This document shows positions 55,205-64,000 of a DNA stretch of 64,000 nt, piece after piece. The position numbers and the translations under genes are program-made. Source of the stretch: Sphingomonas adhaesiva (GTDB lineage: Bacteria; Pseudomonadota; Alphaproteobacteria; Sphingomonadales; Sphingomonadaceae); NCBI RefSeq assembly GCF_036946125.1, contig NZ_JAQIJT010000002.1, positions 81,001 to 145,000 on the forward strand, read 5' to 3'. The notes beneath the pieces were generated by a model. The model was not told the DNA's origin, made no database searches, and saw only the letters and a list, made by a program, of their open reading frames with translations. Position 1 is the first letter of the stretch, and each line of letters begins with the position of its first letter.

Positions 55205-56188
55205 ATGGACGGAGTTCGCGTCGGCAACAGGATCATCGGGGCGCAGTCGCCGGTGACGATCGGATGGGAGAACGTCCCCCGGGTCGAGGGCGGGCGGTTC
55301 AAGCGGCTGTTCTTCACCTGCTTCCAGCCGGCGGTGCTCTTCGCGCTCATCGCCTTCTGGTATTACGCACCCAATTCGATCGCCAAGGCATCGACGGCGG
55401 TGTGGATCGGCGTCGGCTTCAAGGCGCTGCTGCTGGTGATGGAATATTTCTTCCCGCGCTACGACAGCTGGAAGCTGACGTGGAAGGAGCTGACGACCGA
55501 CCTGTTCTACGTCGGGCTGGGCTATACCGCGCTGCGACTGGTCGACGAGTTCATCGGCGACGGCGCGATGATCGGCGCGATCCAGCATGCGCTGGAATGG
55601 GACAAGCTGGCCTGGTTCGTCGGCGCGCCGCTGCTGGTGCAGGCGCTCCTGATCTCGTTCATCTTCGATTTCGGGCAATATTGGATGCACCGGGGGATGC
55701 ACAATTGGTATCCGCTGTGGCTCACCCACTCGGTCCACCATTACATCACCCAGCTGAACATCAACAAGGGTGCGGTCGGCAACCCGGTGGAGCTGTTCCT
55801 GATCGGGCTGGGGATCGGCGGCTTCTTCGACTTCCTGCCGCGCGCCGCGTTGCTGGCCGGGGCGATCGGGCTGGCGGTCGGGACGTACCAGCATATCAAC
55901 GTCCGCTTCAACACCCCGGGCTGGTGGCGTTACCTGTTCAACACGACCGAGCATCACAGCCTGCACCATTCGCAGGATTTCGAGGCGAGCCGCAGCAACT
56001 ATTCCAACACCTGGATCATCATCGACCGCGCGTTCGGCACCTGCGTCGATGGCGAGGCGGAGCTGCTGGGGATGGAGGGCGGACGCCGCATGTCGATCCG
56101 CGAGCAGATGACCTATCCCTTCACCGAGGCGTGGAAGACGATGCGCGAGCGCTTCGGACGCGCGCCGGCCGCGGTGCCGGCGGAATGA
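55205..56188 (+). CDS. Sterol desaturase/fatty acid hydroxylase family membrane protein (second copy)
   Basis: 327 residues from the ATG at 55205, preceded by GGGGG; an ATG at 55127 is open without a ribosome site. About five membrane helices. Histidine boxes HRGMH, HSVHH and HHSLHH are complete, with a diiron hydroxylase role. It differs clearly from the paralogue at 51087. It is coupled by ATGA to the small membrane protein that follows. Confidence 0.9.
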   Translation: MDGVRVGNRIIGAQSPVTIGWENVPRVEGGRFKRLFFTCFQPAVLFALIAFWYYAPNSIAKASTAVWIGVGFKALLLVMEYFFPRYDSWKLTWKELTTDLFYVGLGYTALRLVDEFIGDGAMIGAIQHALEWDKLAWFVGAPLLVQALLISFIFDFGQYWMHRGMHNWYPLWLTHSVHHYITQLNINKGAVGNPVELFLIGLGIGGFFDFLPRAALLAGAIGLAVGTYQHINVRFNTPGWWRYLFNTTEHHSLHHSQDFEASRSNYSNTWIIIDRAFGTCVDGEAELLGMEGGRRMSIREQMTYPFTEAWKTMRERFGRAPAAVPAE

Positions 56189-56838
56189 CCGCGGTGGCGT
56201 TCGAGATCGCGACGACATCCTCCGAGCGCACGAAGCCGCGCTGGTACGAGGCGATCTGGCATATCGAGGGTGTCGTGCCGATGGGCGAGGCGCGATCGGC
56301 GGACGAGGCGTTCGACCGGCTCGCCCCGCTCTTCCGCCATACCGGCACGACCGTACGGCAGCGGGGGGACACGCTGGCCTTCGACAAGACCGATCCCGAT
56401 GCGCAGGACCCGCTCGCGGTGTTCGACCGCGGCATGATCGAGGCGACGACCGCCGCGGGCGAGCCGGTCCTGCGCTACCGCATGGTCAGCCGCGCGCTGC
56501 TGTTCTGCTTCTTCGCCCCGCTGCTGTTCCTCGCCTTCGCGCAGGCGACGGTGCTGGTGGCGGCATGGACGAAGCCGTCCGCCGAGGAAGCCGCGAAAGC
56601 GGAGAAGAAGCAGATCCAGCTGCCGCAGAACTGGATCGACAAGGCACTCGGCGCGCCCGCCCCGGAGCCGAAGAAGAAAAGGGAAGCGGGGGCGGGGGAC
56701 GACAAGAAGCCGAAACCCACGGCGGCGTACATCTTCGCGGGGATTTTCGCGTTTCTCTATGTCGTCGGACGGCTGTTGGAGAGCCGGCTTGTCCGGCAAA
56801 GGATCACCACGCGCCTGTCCGGAAACATTCAGCCCTGA
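56185..56838 (+). CDS. Hypothetical membrane protein coupled to sterol desaturase
   Basis: 217 residues. N-terminal soluble part, one membrane helix near residues 102-122 (LLFCFFAPLLFLAFAQATVL), a basic, proline-rich segment (APEPKKKREAGAGDDKKPKP), then a second helix (AYIFAGIFAFLYVVGRLLE). No recognised family. Because it begins inside the stop of the sterol desaturase gene it is probably its partner in the membrane. Confidence 0.72.
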   Translation: MTAVAFEIATTSSERTKPRWYEAIWHIEGVVPMGEARSADEAFDRLAPLFRHTGTTVRQRGDTLAFDKTDPDAQDPLAVFDRGMIEATTAAGEPVLRYRMVSRALLFCFFAPLLFLAFAQATVLVAAWTKPSAEEAAKAEKKQIQLPQNWIDKALGAPAPEPKKKREAGAGDDKKPKPTAAYIFAGIFAFLYVVGRLLESRLVRQRITTRLSGNIQP

Positions 56839-56973
56839 CCCGTCCGCGGCGTCGGCTCTCCCCGCCGAGCGCCGCGATACAGGGGCGTGGTCGAGCAAGT
56901 GGTTGGTCCGCCTCGCGACCTTCGCTAGGAAGGGGCGTGCGCGATCCATCGCGCGCGAAGATCGGAGAGCGTG

Positions 56974-57831
56974 ATGACCGACAGCTACGTGCCGCCCGAG
57001 GTATGGACCTGGAACAAGGACAGCGGCGGCCCCTTCGCGTCGATCAATCGTCCGGTGTCGGGCGCAACGCATGACAAGGAATTGCCGGTCGGGCGGCATC
57101 CGTTGCAGCTCTACTCGCTCGGCACGCCCAACGGCGTGAAGGTGACGGTCATGCTGGAGGAGTTGCTGGCGGCGGGTCATGCCGGCGCGGAATATGACGC
57201 CTGGCTGATCCGCATCAACGAAGGCGACCAGTTCGGCAGCGGGTTCGTCGCGGCGAACCCCAATTCGAAGATCCCCGCGCTGGTCGATCGCAGCGGCGCG
57301 GAGCCGGTGCGCGTGTTCGAATCGGGCTCGATCCTGGTCTATCTGGCGGAGAAGTTCGGCGCGTTCCTCCCTGCCTCCGGCCCCGCGCGGGCGGAGACGC
57401 TGTCGTGGCTGTTCTGGCAGATGGGCGCCGGTCCGCTGCTGGGCGGCGGGTTCGGCCATTTCTACGCCTATGCGCCGGTGAAGCTGGAATATGCCATCGA
57501 CCGCTATGCGATGGAGGTGAAGCGCCAGCTCGACGTGCTCGACAAGCGGTTGGCGGACAATGAGTTCATTGCCGGGGCCGACTATTCGATCGCGGATATG
57601 GCGATCTGGCCGTGGTATGGCGCGCTGGTGAAGGGACTCGTCTACGGCGCGGGCACCTTCCTTCAGGTGGAGGAATACAGGAACGTGCTGCGCTGGACCG
57701 ATGCGCTGGCGGCGCGGCCGGCGGTGCGGCGCGGGCGGATGGTGAATCGCGTGCAGGGCGACCCGTCCAGCCAGCTGCACGAGCGCCACGATGCGTCCGA
57801 TTTCGACACGCGGACGCAGGACAAGCTCTGA
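56974..57831 (+). CDS. yghU: Glutathione S-transferase, YghU type
   Basis: 285 residues; a GTG three bases earlier is also possible. It has the YghU/YfcG signature: VWTWNKDSGGPFASINRP at the start, LYSLGTPNGVKVTVMLEELL, NPNSKIPALVDRSG and the helical domain with YSIADMAIWPWYGALV. Members bind two glutathiones and reduce disulfides. The length fits YghU. GGAG precedes the start. The amidohydrolase gene begins 22 bases after the stop. Confidence 0.88.
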   Translation: MTDSYVPPEVWTWNKDSGGPFASINRPVSGATHDKELPVGRHPLQLYSLGTPNGVKVTVMLEELLAAGHAGAEYDAWLIRINEGDQFGSGFVAANPNSKIPALVDRSGAEPVRVFESGSILVYLAEKFGAFLPASGPARAETLSWLFWQMGAGPLLGGGFGHFYAYAPVKLEYAIDRYAMEVKRQLDVLDKRLADNEFIAGADYSIADMAIWPWYGALVKGLVYGAGTFLQVEEYRNVLRWTDALAARPAVRRGRMVNRVQGDPSSQLHERHDASDFDTRTQDKL

Positions 57832-57852
57832 GCGAGCGGCGGGAGGCGGCGT

Positions 57853-58872
57853 GTGGCGATCGTGTTCGATCCCCGGCAATTGCGACATGCGCCGGCGCGC
57901 GAGATGCACAACGGCGACTGGGCCCCGCATCAGGAGAGCCCGGCGCGGGTGCACAGCATCCTGTCGGCGATCGGCGCGGTCGCGCCCGCGCGCGATCACG
58001 GCGTCGCCCCGCTCACCGCGGTGCATGACCCGGCCTATGTCGCGTTCCTGCGCGCGGCGCACGCGGATTGGCGCGCGGCCGGACGCAGCGGCGACGCGAT
58101 CGGCTATGCCTGGCCGGTGGTGGGACGGCGCGCGCTGAACCTGTCCCGGATCGACGCGCGGCTGGGACGCTACAGCTACGACGCGGGAACGCCGATCGCG
58201 GAGGGGACGTGGGAGGCGGCCTATTGGTCCGCGCAGACCGCGCTGACCGCGCTCGATCACGTCGCCGGCGGCAGCGCCACGCGCGCCTTCGCGCTGTGCC
58301 GCCCGCCGGGCCACCATGCCGGGCGCGATTATCTGGGCGGCTATTGCTTCCTCAACAATGCCGCGATCGTCGCGGCGGAGGCGCGTCGGCGCGGGCTGGG
58401 GCCGGTGGCGATCCTCGACATCGATTATCATCACGGCAACGGCACGCAGGACATCTTCCTCGCCGATCCGGATATCCTGTTCGTCTCGATCCATGCCGAC
58501 CCTGCGACCGACTATCCCTTCTACTGGGGCCATGCCGACGAGACGGGGGAGGGCGAGGGGAAGGGTGCCACGCTCAACCTGCCGATGCCGCATGGTATCG
58601 ACGGGGCGGCCTATCGCCCCGTCCTCGATCGCGCGCTTTCGGCGGTGGCGGCGCACGACACGCGGCTGCTGGTGCTGTCGTTCGGCGCGGATACCTATGT
58701 CGACGATCCGATCGCGCACTTCGCGCTCCAGCGTGCCGACTTCGCCGCGATCGGCGAGCGGCTGGCGGCGACCGGGATCGACATCGTGACGGTGATGGAG
58801 GGCGGGTACGCCACCGACGCGCTGGGTGCCAATGTCGCCACGTTCGTCGCTGCGCTGCACGGCCCGCGCTGA
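57853..58872 (+). CDS. Histone deacetylase-like acetylpolyamine amidohydrolase
   Basis: 339 residues from a GTG with GGGAGG upstream. The arginase/deacetylase fold shows the His pair RPPGHHAGRDYLGGYCFLNN, the zinc ligands in ILDIDYHHGNGTQDIF and FGADTYVDDPIAHF, and a terminal MEGGYATDALGANV. It hydrolyses acetyl-amides such as acetylpolyamines in the cytoplasm, using zinc. Probably co-transcribed with the GST gene. Confidence 0.88.
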   Translation: MAIVFDPRQLRHAPAREMHNGDWAPHQESPARVHSILSAIGAVAPARDHGVAPLTAVHDPAYVAFLRAAHADWRAAGRSGDAIGYAWPVVGRRALNLSRIDARLGRYSYDAGTPIAEGTWEAAYWSAQTALTALDHVAGGSATRAFALCRPPGHHAGRDYLGGYCFLNNAAIVAAEARRRGLGPVAILDIDYHHGNGTQDIFLADPDILFVSIHADPATDYPFYWGHADETGEGEGKGATLNLPMPHGIDGAAYRPVLDRALSAVAAHDTRLLVLSFGADTYVDDPIAHFALQRADFAAIGERLAATGIDIVTVMEGGYATDALGANVATFVAALHGPR

Positions 58873-58991
58873 ACCCCGTTCGCGCCGGTGCGTACGACTT
58901 ATGGCTAAGTCGCTCGTTCGTAACCATGAATCCTGGTATTTGTTAAGCAGGGCCGACGATCCCCGGGGCATACGCCACGACGGGGACCATC

Positions 58992-61900
58992 ATGTCCGTT
59001 CACACCTTCACCTCGCCCGACCGTTCCGCCCGTCGCCGCTTGCGCCAGACGACCTGCCTGACGCTGATCGCCGGTGCCGCAGCCTTGCAGCCGGCCGCCG
59101 CCACGGGACAGCTGCTGACGCTGACCGGGCTGTCCAACGATCTGAACGCGCTGGCCACCAGCGTCACCGCGCAGGGCACGCAGCTCGCCGCCACCACGAA
59201 CCTGGCCAATTCGCTGAACACGAGCGTCAACACGCTGACGACGGCGGTCAACAACCAGGTCAGCACGTTGCAGACGGCCGTCACCGCCAACGCCGCCGAC
59301 CTCGCGACGGTCACCGCCAGCGTCCAGCAGCAGCACGCTCAGCTGACGGCGAACACCAACCTGCTCAATACGGCGACCTCGGGCCTGAACACGCTGGGCT
59401 CAACGCTGGTGGCGCAGGGGAGCGCGTTGCAGGGCTTGCAGGCGACGGTGACGGGCAACGTCGCCGATGTCGCAGCACTGACGACGGCGGTGAACCAGCA
59501 GGGCGTGCAGGTGAACGCGAACCTCGGGGCGATCAACACGCTGGCCGGCACCCTGGGCACGCTGGCGAGCGACGTGACGGCCGCGACGGCGCAGCTGGCC
59601 GGGCAGGCGACGGATATCGGCGCGTTGCGGGCGACGGTCGACGTCAACGTCCTCGACACCGCACGGCTTCGCGCGACGCTCGGTACCGCCGCGACCGATC
59701 TCGCGGTGGTACAGACGCAGGTCGCCGATCACGAGGTGCGGATCGCCGCCAATACCGCGGGGCTCGGCGCGCTGGGCGCCACCGTCGCGATCCAGGGGAC
59801 GACGCTGACCCGGCAGGGCGCGGACCTCGCCACCGCGGCGGCGAATATCGCGAGCCTGCAGGGGATGGTGACCGCGCACGACGGCACGCTGGCCGGGCTG
59901 GGGACGACGGTCGCGGCACAGGGGGTGCTGCTGGGACAGCAGGACGGGCGGATCACCGCGAATGCCGATGCGATCCTGTCGCTGCGCAATATGGCGGTCA
60001 GCGGCAATGCGAGCCCGGTCCAATATGTCGCGGCCGGTGCACCGTCGGTGGCGTCGACCGTCGCGACCAACGACGTCGCCGTGTTCGGCGCGCAGGCCGG
60101 GCCGGTACGCGTGCACAATGTCGCCGCCGGGCGGGTCGCCGCCGGGTCGACCGACGCGGTGAACGGCGGGCAATTGCACGATGTCGGCCAGCAGGTGGCC
60201 GACCTTGCCGGCAGCGCCGTCCACTATGACGACGCGACGCGCGCGCGCCTGACGCTGGGCGGGGCTGGGGCCGGGGCCGGGGCCGGGGGCACGCCGGTGA
60301 CGGTCGCCAATGTCGCGGCCGGGCGCGTGGTGACGGGGTCGACGGATGCGGTCAATGGCGGACAGCTGGCGGACACCGACGCGGCGGTCGCCGCCGTGGC
60401 CGCCGATGCCACGCGTCAGGGCGGCGCGCTCGCCGCGCTGCGCACCGATGTGGCGGCGGGAGCGATCGGGCCGGTGCGCTATTCCGATCCGGCCTCTCCC
60501 GCGGTGCCCGACGGGGGCGGTGTGACGCAGGGCGTGGCGCTGGTCGGACGCGATCCGGAGCCGGTCGGCCTGCACAATGTCGCCGCGGGGCGATTGTCGA
60601 CCGGGTCGACCGATGCGGTCAATGGCGGGCAGCTGTTCGCGCTGGCGCAAAGCTATCAGGGGCTCGCCGATCTCGCGATCCGGTATGACGATGCGGCGCA
60701 CACCGCGGCGACGCTGGGCGCGGCGGGGGTGCCGGTGAGCCTGCGCAACGTCGCCGCGGGAACGCTGGCGGCGGGATCGACCGATGCGGTGAACGCCGGG
60801 CAGCTGTTCGATACCGATCGCCATGTCGCGGCGCTGAGCAACCTGTCCACGTTGCAGGCGGGCCTGCTGGGCGCGCTGGACACGCGCGTCGACGCGCTCG
60901 ACCGCGGTGCGCGCGGGCCGGTGCGCTATGCGGATGCGGCGACGCCCACCACCGCCAACGGCGGCACCGCGTCGCAGGATCTGACTTTGGTCGGGGCGGC
61001 GGCGGGGCCGGTGCGGCTGCACGGCGTCGCCGGCGGCGTGATCGCGGCGGGCTCGTCGGACGCGGTCAACGGCGGGCAGTTCCACGCGATGGGCCATGCC
61101 ATCGCGAGCGCGCTGGGGTCATCGTTCCGCTACGATCCCGCCAGCGGCTTTGCCGGCAATTTTACGTTCGGCGGGCGGTCCTATGGCACGATCCAGTCGG
61201 TATTCGGTGCGATCGAGACGTCGCTGACGGCGTCCGCGGGCGGTGGCACCGGCTCGCCCGCGCCCATCGGCGAGCGACTGAAGTATTTCAACGCCAATTC
61301 GACGATGGAGGACAGCATCGCGTCCGGGTTCGACGCGACGGCGATCGGTCCGGCGTCGACCTCCTCCGGTGTCGCGGCGATCGCGGTGGGACGCAATGCG
61401 GTCGCGGGCGGCGACAGCTCGGTCGCGATCGGCGACGGGGCGCAGGCGATGGACGGCAAGGCCGTGTCGATCGGCCTGGGCAACGTCGCCTCGGGTAACG
61501 GCGCGGTGGCGATCGGTGACCCGAATTTCGCGACCGGCGCCGGCGCGACCGCGCTCGGCAAGGACAACGAAGCCACCGGCACCGGAGCGATCGCGCTGGG
61601 CAACGTGAACGTCGCCGAGGGCGACGGCACCACCGCGATCGGCTCGATGAACCGGGCCAGCGGGCTGGGCGCCGCGGCGCTGGGCCTCACCAATACCGCC
61701 TCCGGCCGGGGTGCGATCGCGATCGGCACCGGCAACGCCGCGACCGGCGACGGGGCGCTGGCGATCGGCGCCAACGTCGTGACCGATGCGCTGGACACGC
61801 TGGCGATCGGCAACAGCGCGGCGGCCAGCGGCGTTCGCGCGGTCGCGATCGGCAATCGCGCGACCGCGACCAGCACCTATGCCGCTGCCTTCGGCTATGG

Positions 61901-63134
61901 CGCGGAGGCGCACACCGAATATTCCACCGCCATCGGCACCATGTCCAGGGCGGAGGGGTTCGGCTCGGCGGCGGTCGGCACCCTGTCCGATGCGTCCGGC
62001 TATGCCGCCAGCGCGTTGGGATCGGGCGCGATCGCGGACAAGGACGGCAGCGTGGCGCTCGGCTCCGCATCGCAGACGCTGCGCGGGGCGGTGGACGGCT
62101 ACAGTGCGTTCGGGGTCAGCGGGCCGCAGCGCTCGCTCGGCGAAGTCGCGATCGCGCGCAATCTGGCCTATCTCGACCCGGTCACGAACCTCTATTCGCC
62201 CACCGGCGACCGGCAGATCACCGGCGTCGCGGCCGGCAGCGCCGCGACGGATGCGGTGAATGTCGCGCAGCTGCGCGGCGTGTCGGGCACCATGGGCGCC
62301 GCGTTCGTCGCCGGGTTCGGCGGGGGTGCGGCCTATGACGCGGCGACCGGCGCCGTGACCGCGCCGCGCTACACGCTGGACGGGGTGACCTATTCCAGTG
62401 TCGGCGATGCGCTGCTGGCGATCAACAGCCGGGTCGGTGGCGGTGGCGGTGCCGGGGGCGGGGGCGGTGGCGGGGGCGGAACGAACCCGGTGCCGCCCGT
62501 GACCGGCACCCCCGTCGGAACGCCGCCGGTGGCGAGCGGCGACACGGACGCCCGGATCGCGGCCACCACGACGCGCGTGGCGCAGGTGGAGACGCGCGTG
62601 AGCCACGTCGAGACGCGTATGGGCAGCGTCGAAGCGCGCGTGACGACGGTCGAGGGCAAGGCGGACGAGGCGCTGGCCGCCGGCAGCCGCTCGATCCGGT
62701 ACGACGATGACGCCAGGGACTCGGTGACGCTGGCGGGGGACAAGCCGGTCGGGCTGCACAATCTGGCGCCGGGCGTCGCGGACAACGATGCGGTCAACGT
62801 CGCGCAGCTGAACGGTGCGATGAAGAGCGCTGTCGACACCGCCAACGCCTACACCGATCAGCGGGTCGCGGCGCTGTCCTTCGATCTGGGGCGCGTCAAC
62901 CGCGACGTGAATGCCGGGGTCGCGGGCGCCATGGCGATCGCGGGAATGCCGCAGCCGTTCGAGGAGGGACGCAGCATGTTCTCGCTGGGGGCCGGCACTT
63001 TCCAGGGTCAGTCCGCGGTGGCGATGGGCGTGTCGCGGATCATGACGGACGGCCATACGATCATCAAGCTGGGCGCGACCTACAACAGCCGCAAGCGCGT
63101 CGGCGCCAATGTCGGGGTCGGCTACCAGTTCTGA
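58992..63134 (+). CDS. Trimeric autotransporter adhesin (YadA/BadA type)
   Basis: 1380 residues. After a signal peptide (LTLIAGAAALQPAAATGQ) come about 330 residues of heptad-rich stalk with T-A-V-N-x-Q-G repeats, then five neck-like repeats of VAAG-x-x-x-x-GSTDAVNGGQL between residues 375 and 700, a left-handed head of AIG-x-x-x-A-x-G repeats (residues 780-1040), two more necks, a Gly- and Pro-rich linker near residues 1145-1180, a short coiled coil and the C-terminal YadA anchor (SAVAMGVSRIMTDGHTIIKL). The anchor forms a trimeric outer membrane pore, exposing the rest. It mediates adhesion. The plan with the stalk outermost and head in the middle is unusual. Confidence 0.95.
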   Translation: MSVHTFTSPDRSARRRLRQTTCLTLIAGAAALQPAAATGQLLTLTGLSNDLNALATSVTAQGTQLAATTNLANSLNTSVNTLTTAVNNQVSTLQTAVTANAADLATVTASVQQQHAQLTANTNLLNTATSGLNTLGSTLVAQGSALQGLQATVTGNVADVAALTTAVNQQGVQVNANLGAINTLAGTLGTLASDVTAATAQLAGQATDIGALRATVDVNVLDTARLRATLGTAATDLAVVQTQVADHEVRIAANTAGLGALGATVAIQGTTLTRQGADLATAAANIASLQGMVTAHDGTLAGLGTTVAAQGVLLGQQDGRITANADAILSLRNMAVSGNASPVQYVAAGAPSVASTVATNDVAVFGAQAGPVRVHNVAAGRVAAGSTDAVNGGQLHDVGQQVADLAGSAVHYDDATRARLTLGGAGAGAGAGGTPVTVANVAAGRVVTGSTDAVNGGQLADTDAAVAAVAADATRQGGALAALRTDVAAGAIGPVRYSDPASPAVPDGGGVTQGVALVGRDPEPVGLHNVAAGRLSTGSTDAVNGGQLFALAQSYQGLADLAIRYDDAAHTAATLGAAGVPVSLRNVAAGTLAAGSTDAVNAGQLFDTDRHVAALSNLSTLQAGLLGALDTRVDALDRGARGPVRYADAATPTTANGGTASQDLTLVGAAAGPVRLHGVAGGVIAAGSSDAVNGGQFHAMGHAIASALGSSFRYDPASGFAGNFTFGGRSYGTIQSVFGAIETSLTASAGGGTGSPAPIGERLKYFNANSTMEDSIASGFDATAIGPASTSSGVAAIAVGRNAVAGGDSSVAIGDGAQAMDGKAVSIGLGNVASGNGAVAIGDPNFATGAGATALGKDNEATGTGAIALGNVNVAEGDGTTAIGSMNRASGLGAAALGLTNTASGRGAIAIGTGNAATGDGALAIGANVVTDALDTLAIGNSAAASGVRAVAIGNRATATSTYAAAFGYGAEAHTEYSTAIGTMSRAEGFGSAAVGTLSDASGYAASALGSGAIADKDGSVALGSASQTLRGAVDGYSAFGVSGPQRSLGEVAIARNLAYLDPVTNLYSPTGDRQITGVAAGSAATDAVNVAQLRGVSGTMGAAFVAGFGGGAAYDAATGAVTAPRYTLDGVTYSSVGDALLAINSRVGGGGGAGGGGGGGGGTNPVPPVTGTPVGTPPVASGDTDARIAATTTRVAQVETRVSHVETRMGSVEARVTTVEGKADEALAAGSRSIRYDDDARDSVTLAGDKPVGLHNLAPGVADNDAVNVAQLNGAMKSAVDTANAYTDQRVAALSFDLGRVNRDVNAGVAGAMAIAGMPQPFEEGRSMFSLGAGTFQGQSAVAMGVSRIMTDGHTIIKLGATYNSRKRVGANVGVGYQF
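60117..61083 (+). repeat. Five neck (HIM-type) repeats in the adhesin
   Basis: Five copies of about 20 codons, NVAAG-x4-GSTDAVNGGQL, with variation in the last two (AGQL, SSDAVNGGQF). Copies lie at irregular distances of about 150 to 270 bases. Two further necks are in the C-terminal third. They are coding repeats that may support recombination and length change. Confidence 0.8.
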
Positions 63135-63155
63135 CCGGGCATGTTTGGGTGACGG

Positions 63156-63183
63156 GGGGCGGGTGCCGTCGGGCGCCCGTCCC
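63156..63183. terminator. Terminator hairpin between convergent genes
   Basis: 12-bp stem with two G-U pairs: GGGGC GGGTGCC, loop GTCG, GGCGCCC GTCCC. It is 22 bases after the adhesin stop and 18 bases from the end of the small minus-strand gene. It lacks a long T-run. Confidence 0.5.
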
Positions 63184-63200
63184 TTCGTCGTGCCCGCGCG

Positions 63201-63461
63201 TCAGTCCTGCGCGATCTTCCCGGCCTTGGGCGAGCTGTAGCCGGGCAACATGCCGGCGAACGATTGCGCGAAGGCGTGATGACGGTCGACCGGAACCGAG
63301 GCGACCATGGCATCGGCGATCGCCTTGATCTCGTCCCGTGTCAGTGCGCCGCGGTTGTGGAGCGTCTGCAACAGCGCGACGACGCCGATATAGGCGGTAT
63401 CCGCCTGATGCATGACCGCCTCGATCGCGCCTGCGACCTTGTGAACATCGGCTACCGCCAT
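63201..63461 (-). CDS. Small hypothetical protein (86 residues)
   Basis: Soluble helical protein (MAVADVHKVAGAIEAVMHQA, RDEIKAIADAMVASVPVDRH). GGAGG stands upstream of the ATG, and the residue use is that of a real protein. No family is recognised. It converges on the adhesin gene and is unlikely to be part of its system. Confidence 0.6.
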   Translation of the reverse strand: MAVADVHKVAGAIEAVMHQADTAYIGVVALLQTLHNRGALTRDEIKAIADAMVASVPVDRHHAFAQSFAGMLPGYSSPKAGKIAQD

Positions 63462-63683
63462 GGCCTCGTCCTCCGTGCGTCCTCAATCCCCCCTGCATCA
63501 TGATGGTGCGGCGAATATGGGGCAAGCCCTTGATCGACTTCGAAAGTCGTCCGGCGCGGGAGCCCGGCCGCGGGCGGCTCGCGGCGTCGCCACGTATGCG
63601 CGGGCAGCACCCATGGCGCCTGCGATCGTGGCCCTTGCCATCCGAGAGCGTCATGAGTAGTTGCGACCGAATAGCATTAGCAA

Positions 63684-64000
63684 ATGGGGGTTGCATTGAC
63701 ATCGTGGCTGGTCGTGCCGTGCGTGCTGTTGGCGAGCGGGGTCCCGATGTCCGCGTCGGCGGAGGAGCAGAAGCCTGCTCCGGCGGCAGAGGGGCCGGCG
63801 ACCGCCGATGACATCGTCGTGACCGGCCGGGCGCAGCGCCTCTACCGCGTCGATGTCACGACCGTCGGCAAGGCGGCGGACAATCCGCTCGACATCCCGC
63901 AGGCGCTGCAGGTCATCAACGCGGACCTGTTCAACGATCAGGGCGCACGCGACGCGACCGACATCTATCGCAACATCAGCGGCGTCAGCTTCTTCAGCTA
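63684..64000 (+). CDS. TonB-dependent receptor, 3' truncated by window edge
   Basis: Begins at ATG 63684 and runs off the end. A signal peptide (SWLVVPCVLLASGVPMSASA) is followed by a TonB box (DDIVVTGRAQRLYRVD) and the start of the plug (NPLDIPQALQVINADLFNDQ, IYRNISGVSFFS). The pattern IPQALQVIN is typical of siderophore-type receptors. Only about 105 residues are visible, so the ligand cannot be inferred beyond that. Confidence 0.85.
   Translation, partial: MGVALTSWLVVPCVLLASGVPMSASAEEQKPAPAAEGPATADDIVVTGRAQRLYRVDVTTVGKAADNPLDIPQALQVINADLFNDQGARDATDIYRNISGVSFFS

Noticed and set aside
56113..58971. 952-codon open frame on the minus strand across three plus-strand genes
   Set aside because: It is the antisense of the hypothetical membrane protein, GST and amidohydrolase genes, with shadow-type composition.
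59400..63056. Two long minus-strand frames opposite the adhesin
   Set aside because: They mirror the repetitive adhesin gene; the repeats on the minus strand follow from the plus-strand protein repeats.

Overview
The window reads as chromosomal DNA of a high-GC alphaproteobacterium of the Sphingomonadaceae, most likely Sphingomonas or a close relative. The evidence is indirect: four TonB-dependent receptors (one cut by the window edge), a FecI/FecR pair, a UrcA-family protein, the DUF3489-DUF2924-recombinase cassette common in sphingomonads, and very tight gene packing in which stop and start codons overlap as ATGA at many junctions. I see no rRNA, tRNA or CRISPR array.

Layout. 1-4.3 kb: the end of a LysR regulator, a class II-type DNA photolyase, and a divergent AraC-regulator/SDR pair. 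4.5-9.2 kb: an accessory cassette of DUF3489, DUF2924 and a large serine recombinase. The recombinase gene is cut in two by a complete IS3-family element with a 3-bp target duplication. 9.5-23.6 kb: a divergent catabolic locus. The leftward operon is a CitE-like lyase, a propeller-fused SSS transporter, a LysR regulator and a Tat-exported carboxylesterase. The rightward operon is a TonB receptor, a ribokinase-like sugar kinase, a glycosidase-like/SUMF fusion, a GH127 beta-L-arabinofuranosidase-like enzyme and a CaiB-type CoA-transferase. Together they look like use of an acylated, arabinose-containing plant glycoside. 23.9-32.4 kb: an FAD oxidoreductase with an NTF2-like protein, then FecR, an ECF sigma factor, an STN-type TonB receptor and a gamma-glutamyltransferase. 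32.5-34.7 kb: nested insertion sequences, with a complete IS256-family element inside an IS6-family transposase gene.

34.9-48.6 kb is the most coherent block. It is an operon of ABC transporter, NikR-like regulator, two DUF1989 proteins, a biotin carboxylase of the urea/guanidine carboxylase family, allophanate hydrolase and a secreted propeller protein, with a divergent TonB receptor. By family knowledge this set converts guanidine to ammonia and CO2 via carboxyguanidine and allophanate. The regulator has lost three of the four NikR nickel ligands. Three perfect copies of TATTAC-N14-GTAATA lie in front of the receptor, the transporter operon and the regulator gene. I read this as an operator set for the NikR-like protein and as the best candidate here for an undescribed regulatory system.

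48.7-58.9 kb: a UrcA protein, a TPR-sulfotransferase and a small secreted protein, two sterol-desaturase-family membrane hydroxylases, a LysR regulator divergent from a 2-oxoglutarate/Fe(II) oxygenase, a YghU-type GST and an acetylpolyamine amidohydrolase-like enzyme. 59-63.1 kb: a 1380-residue trimeric autotransporter adhesin. The window ends inside another TonB receptor gene.
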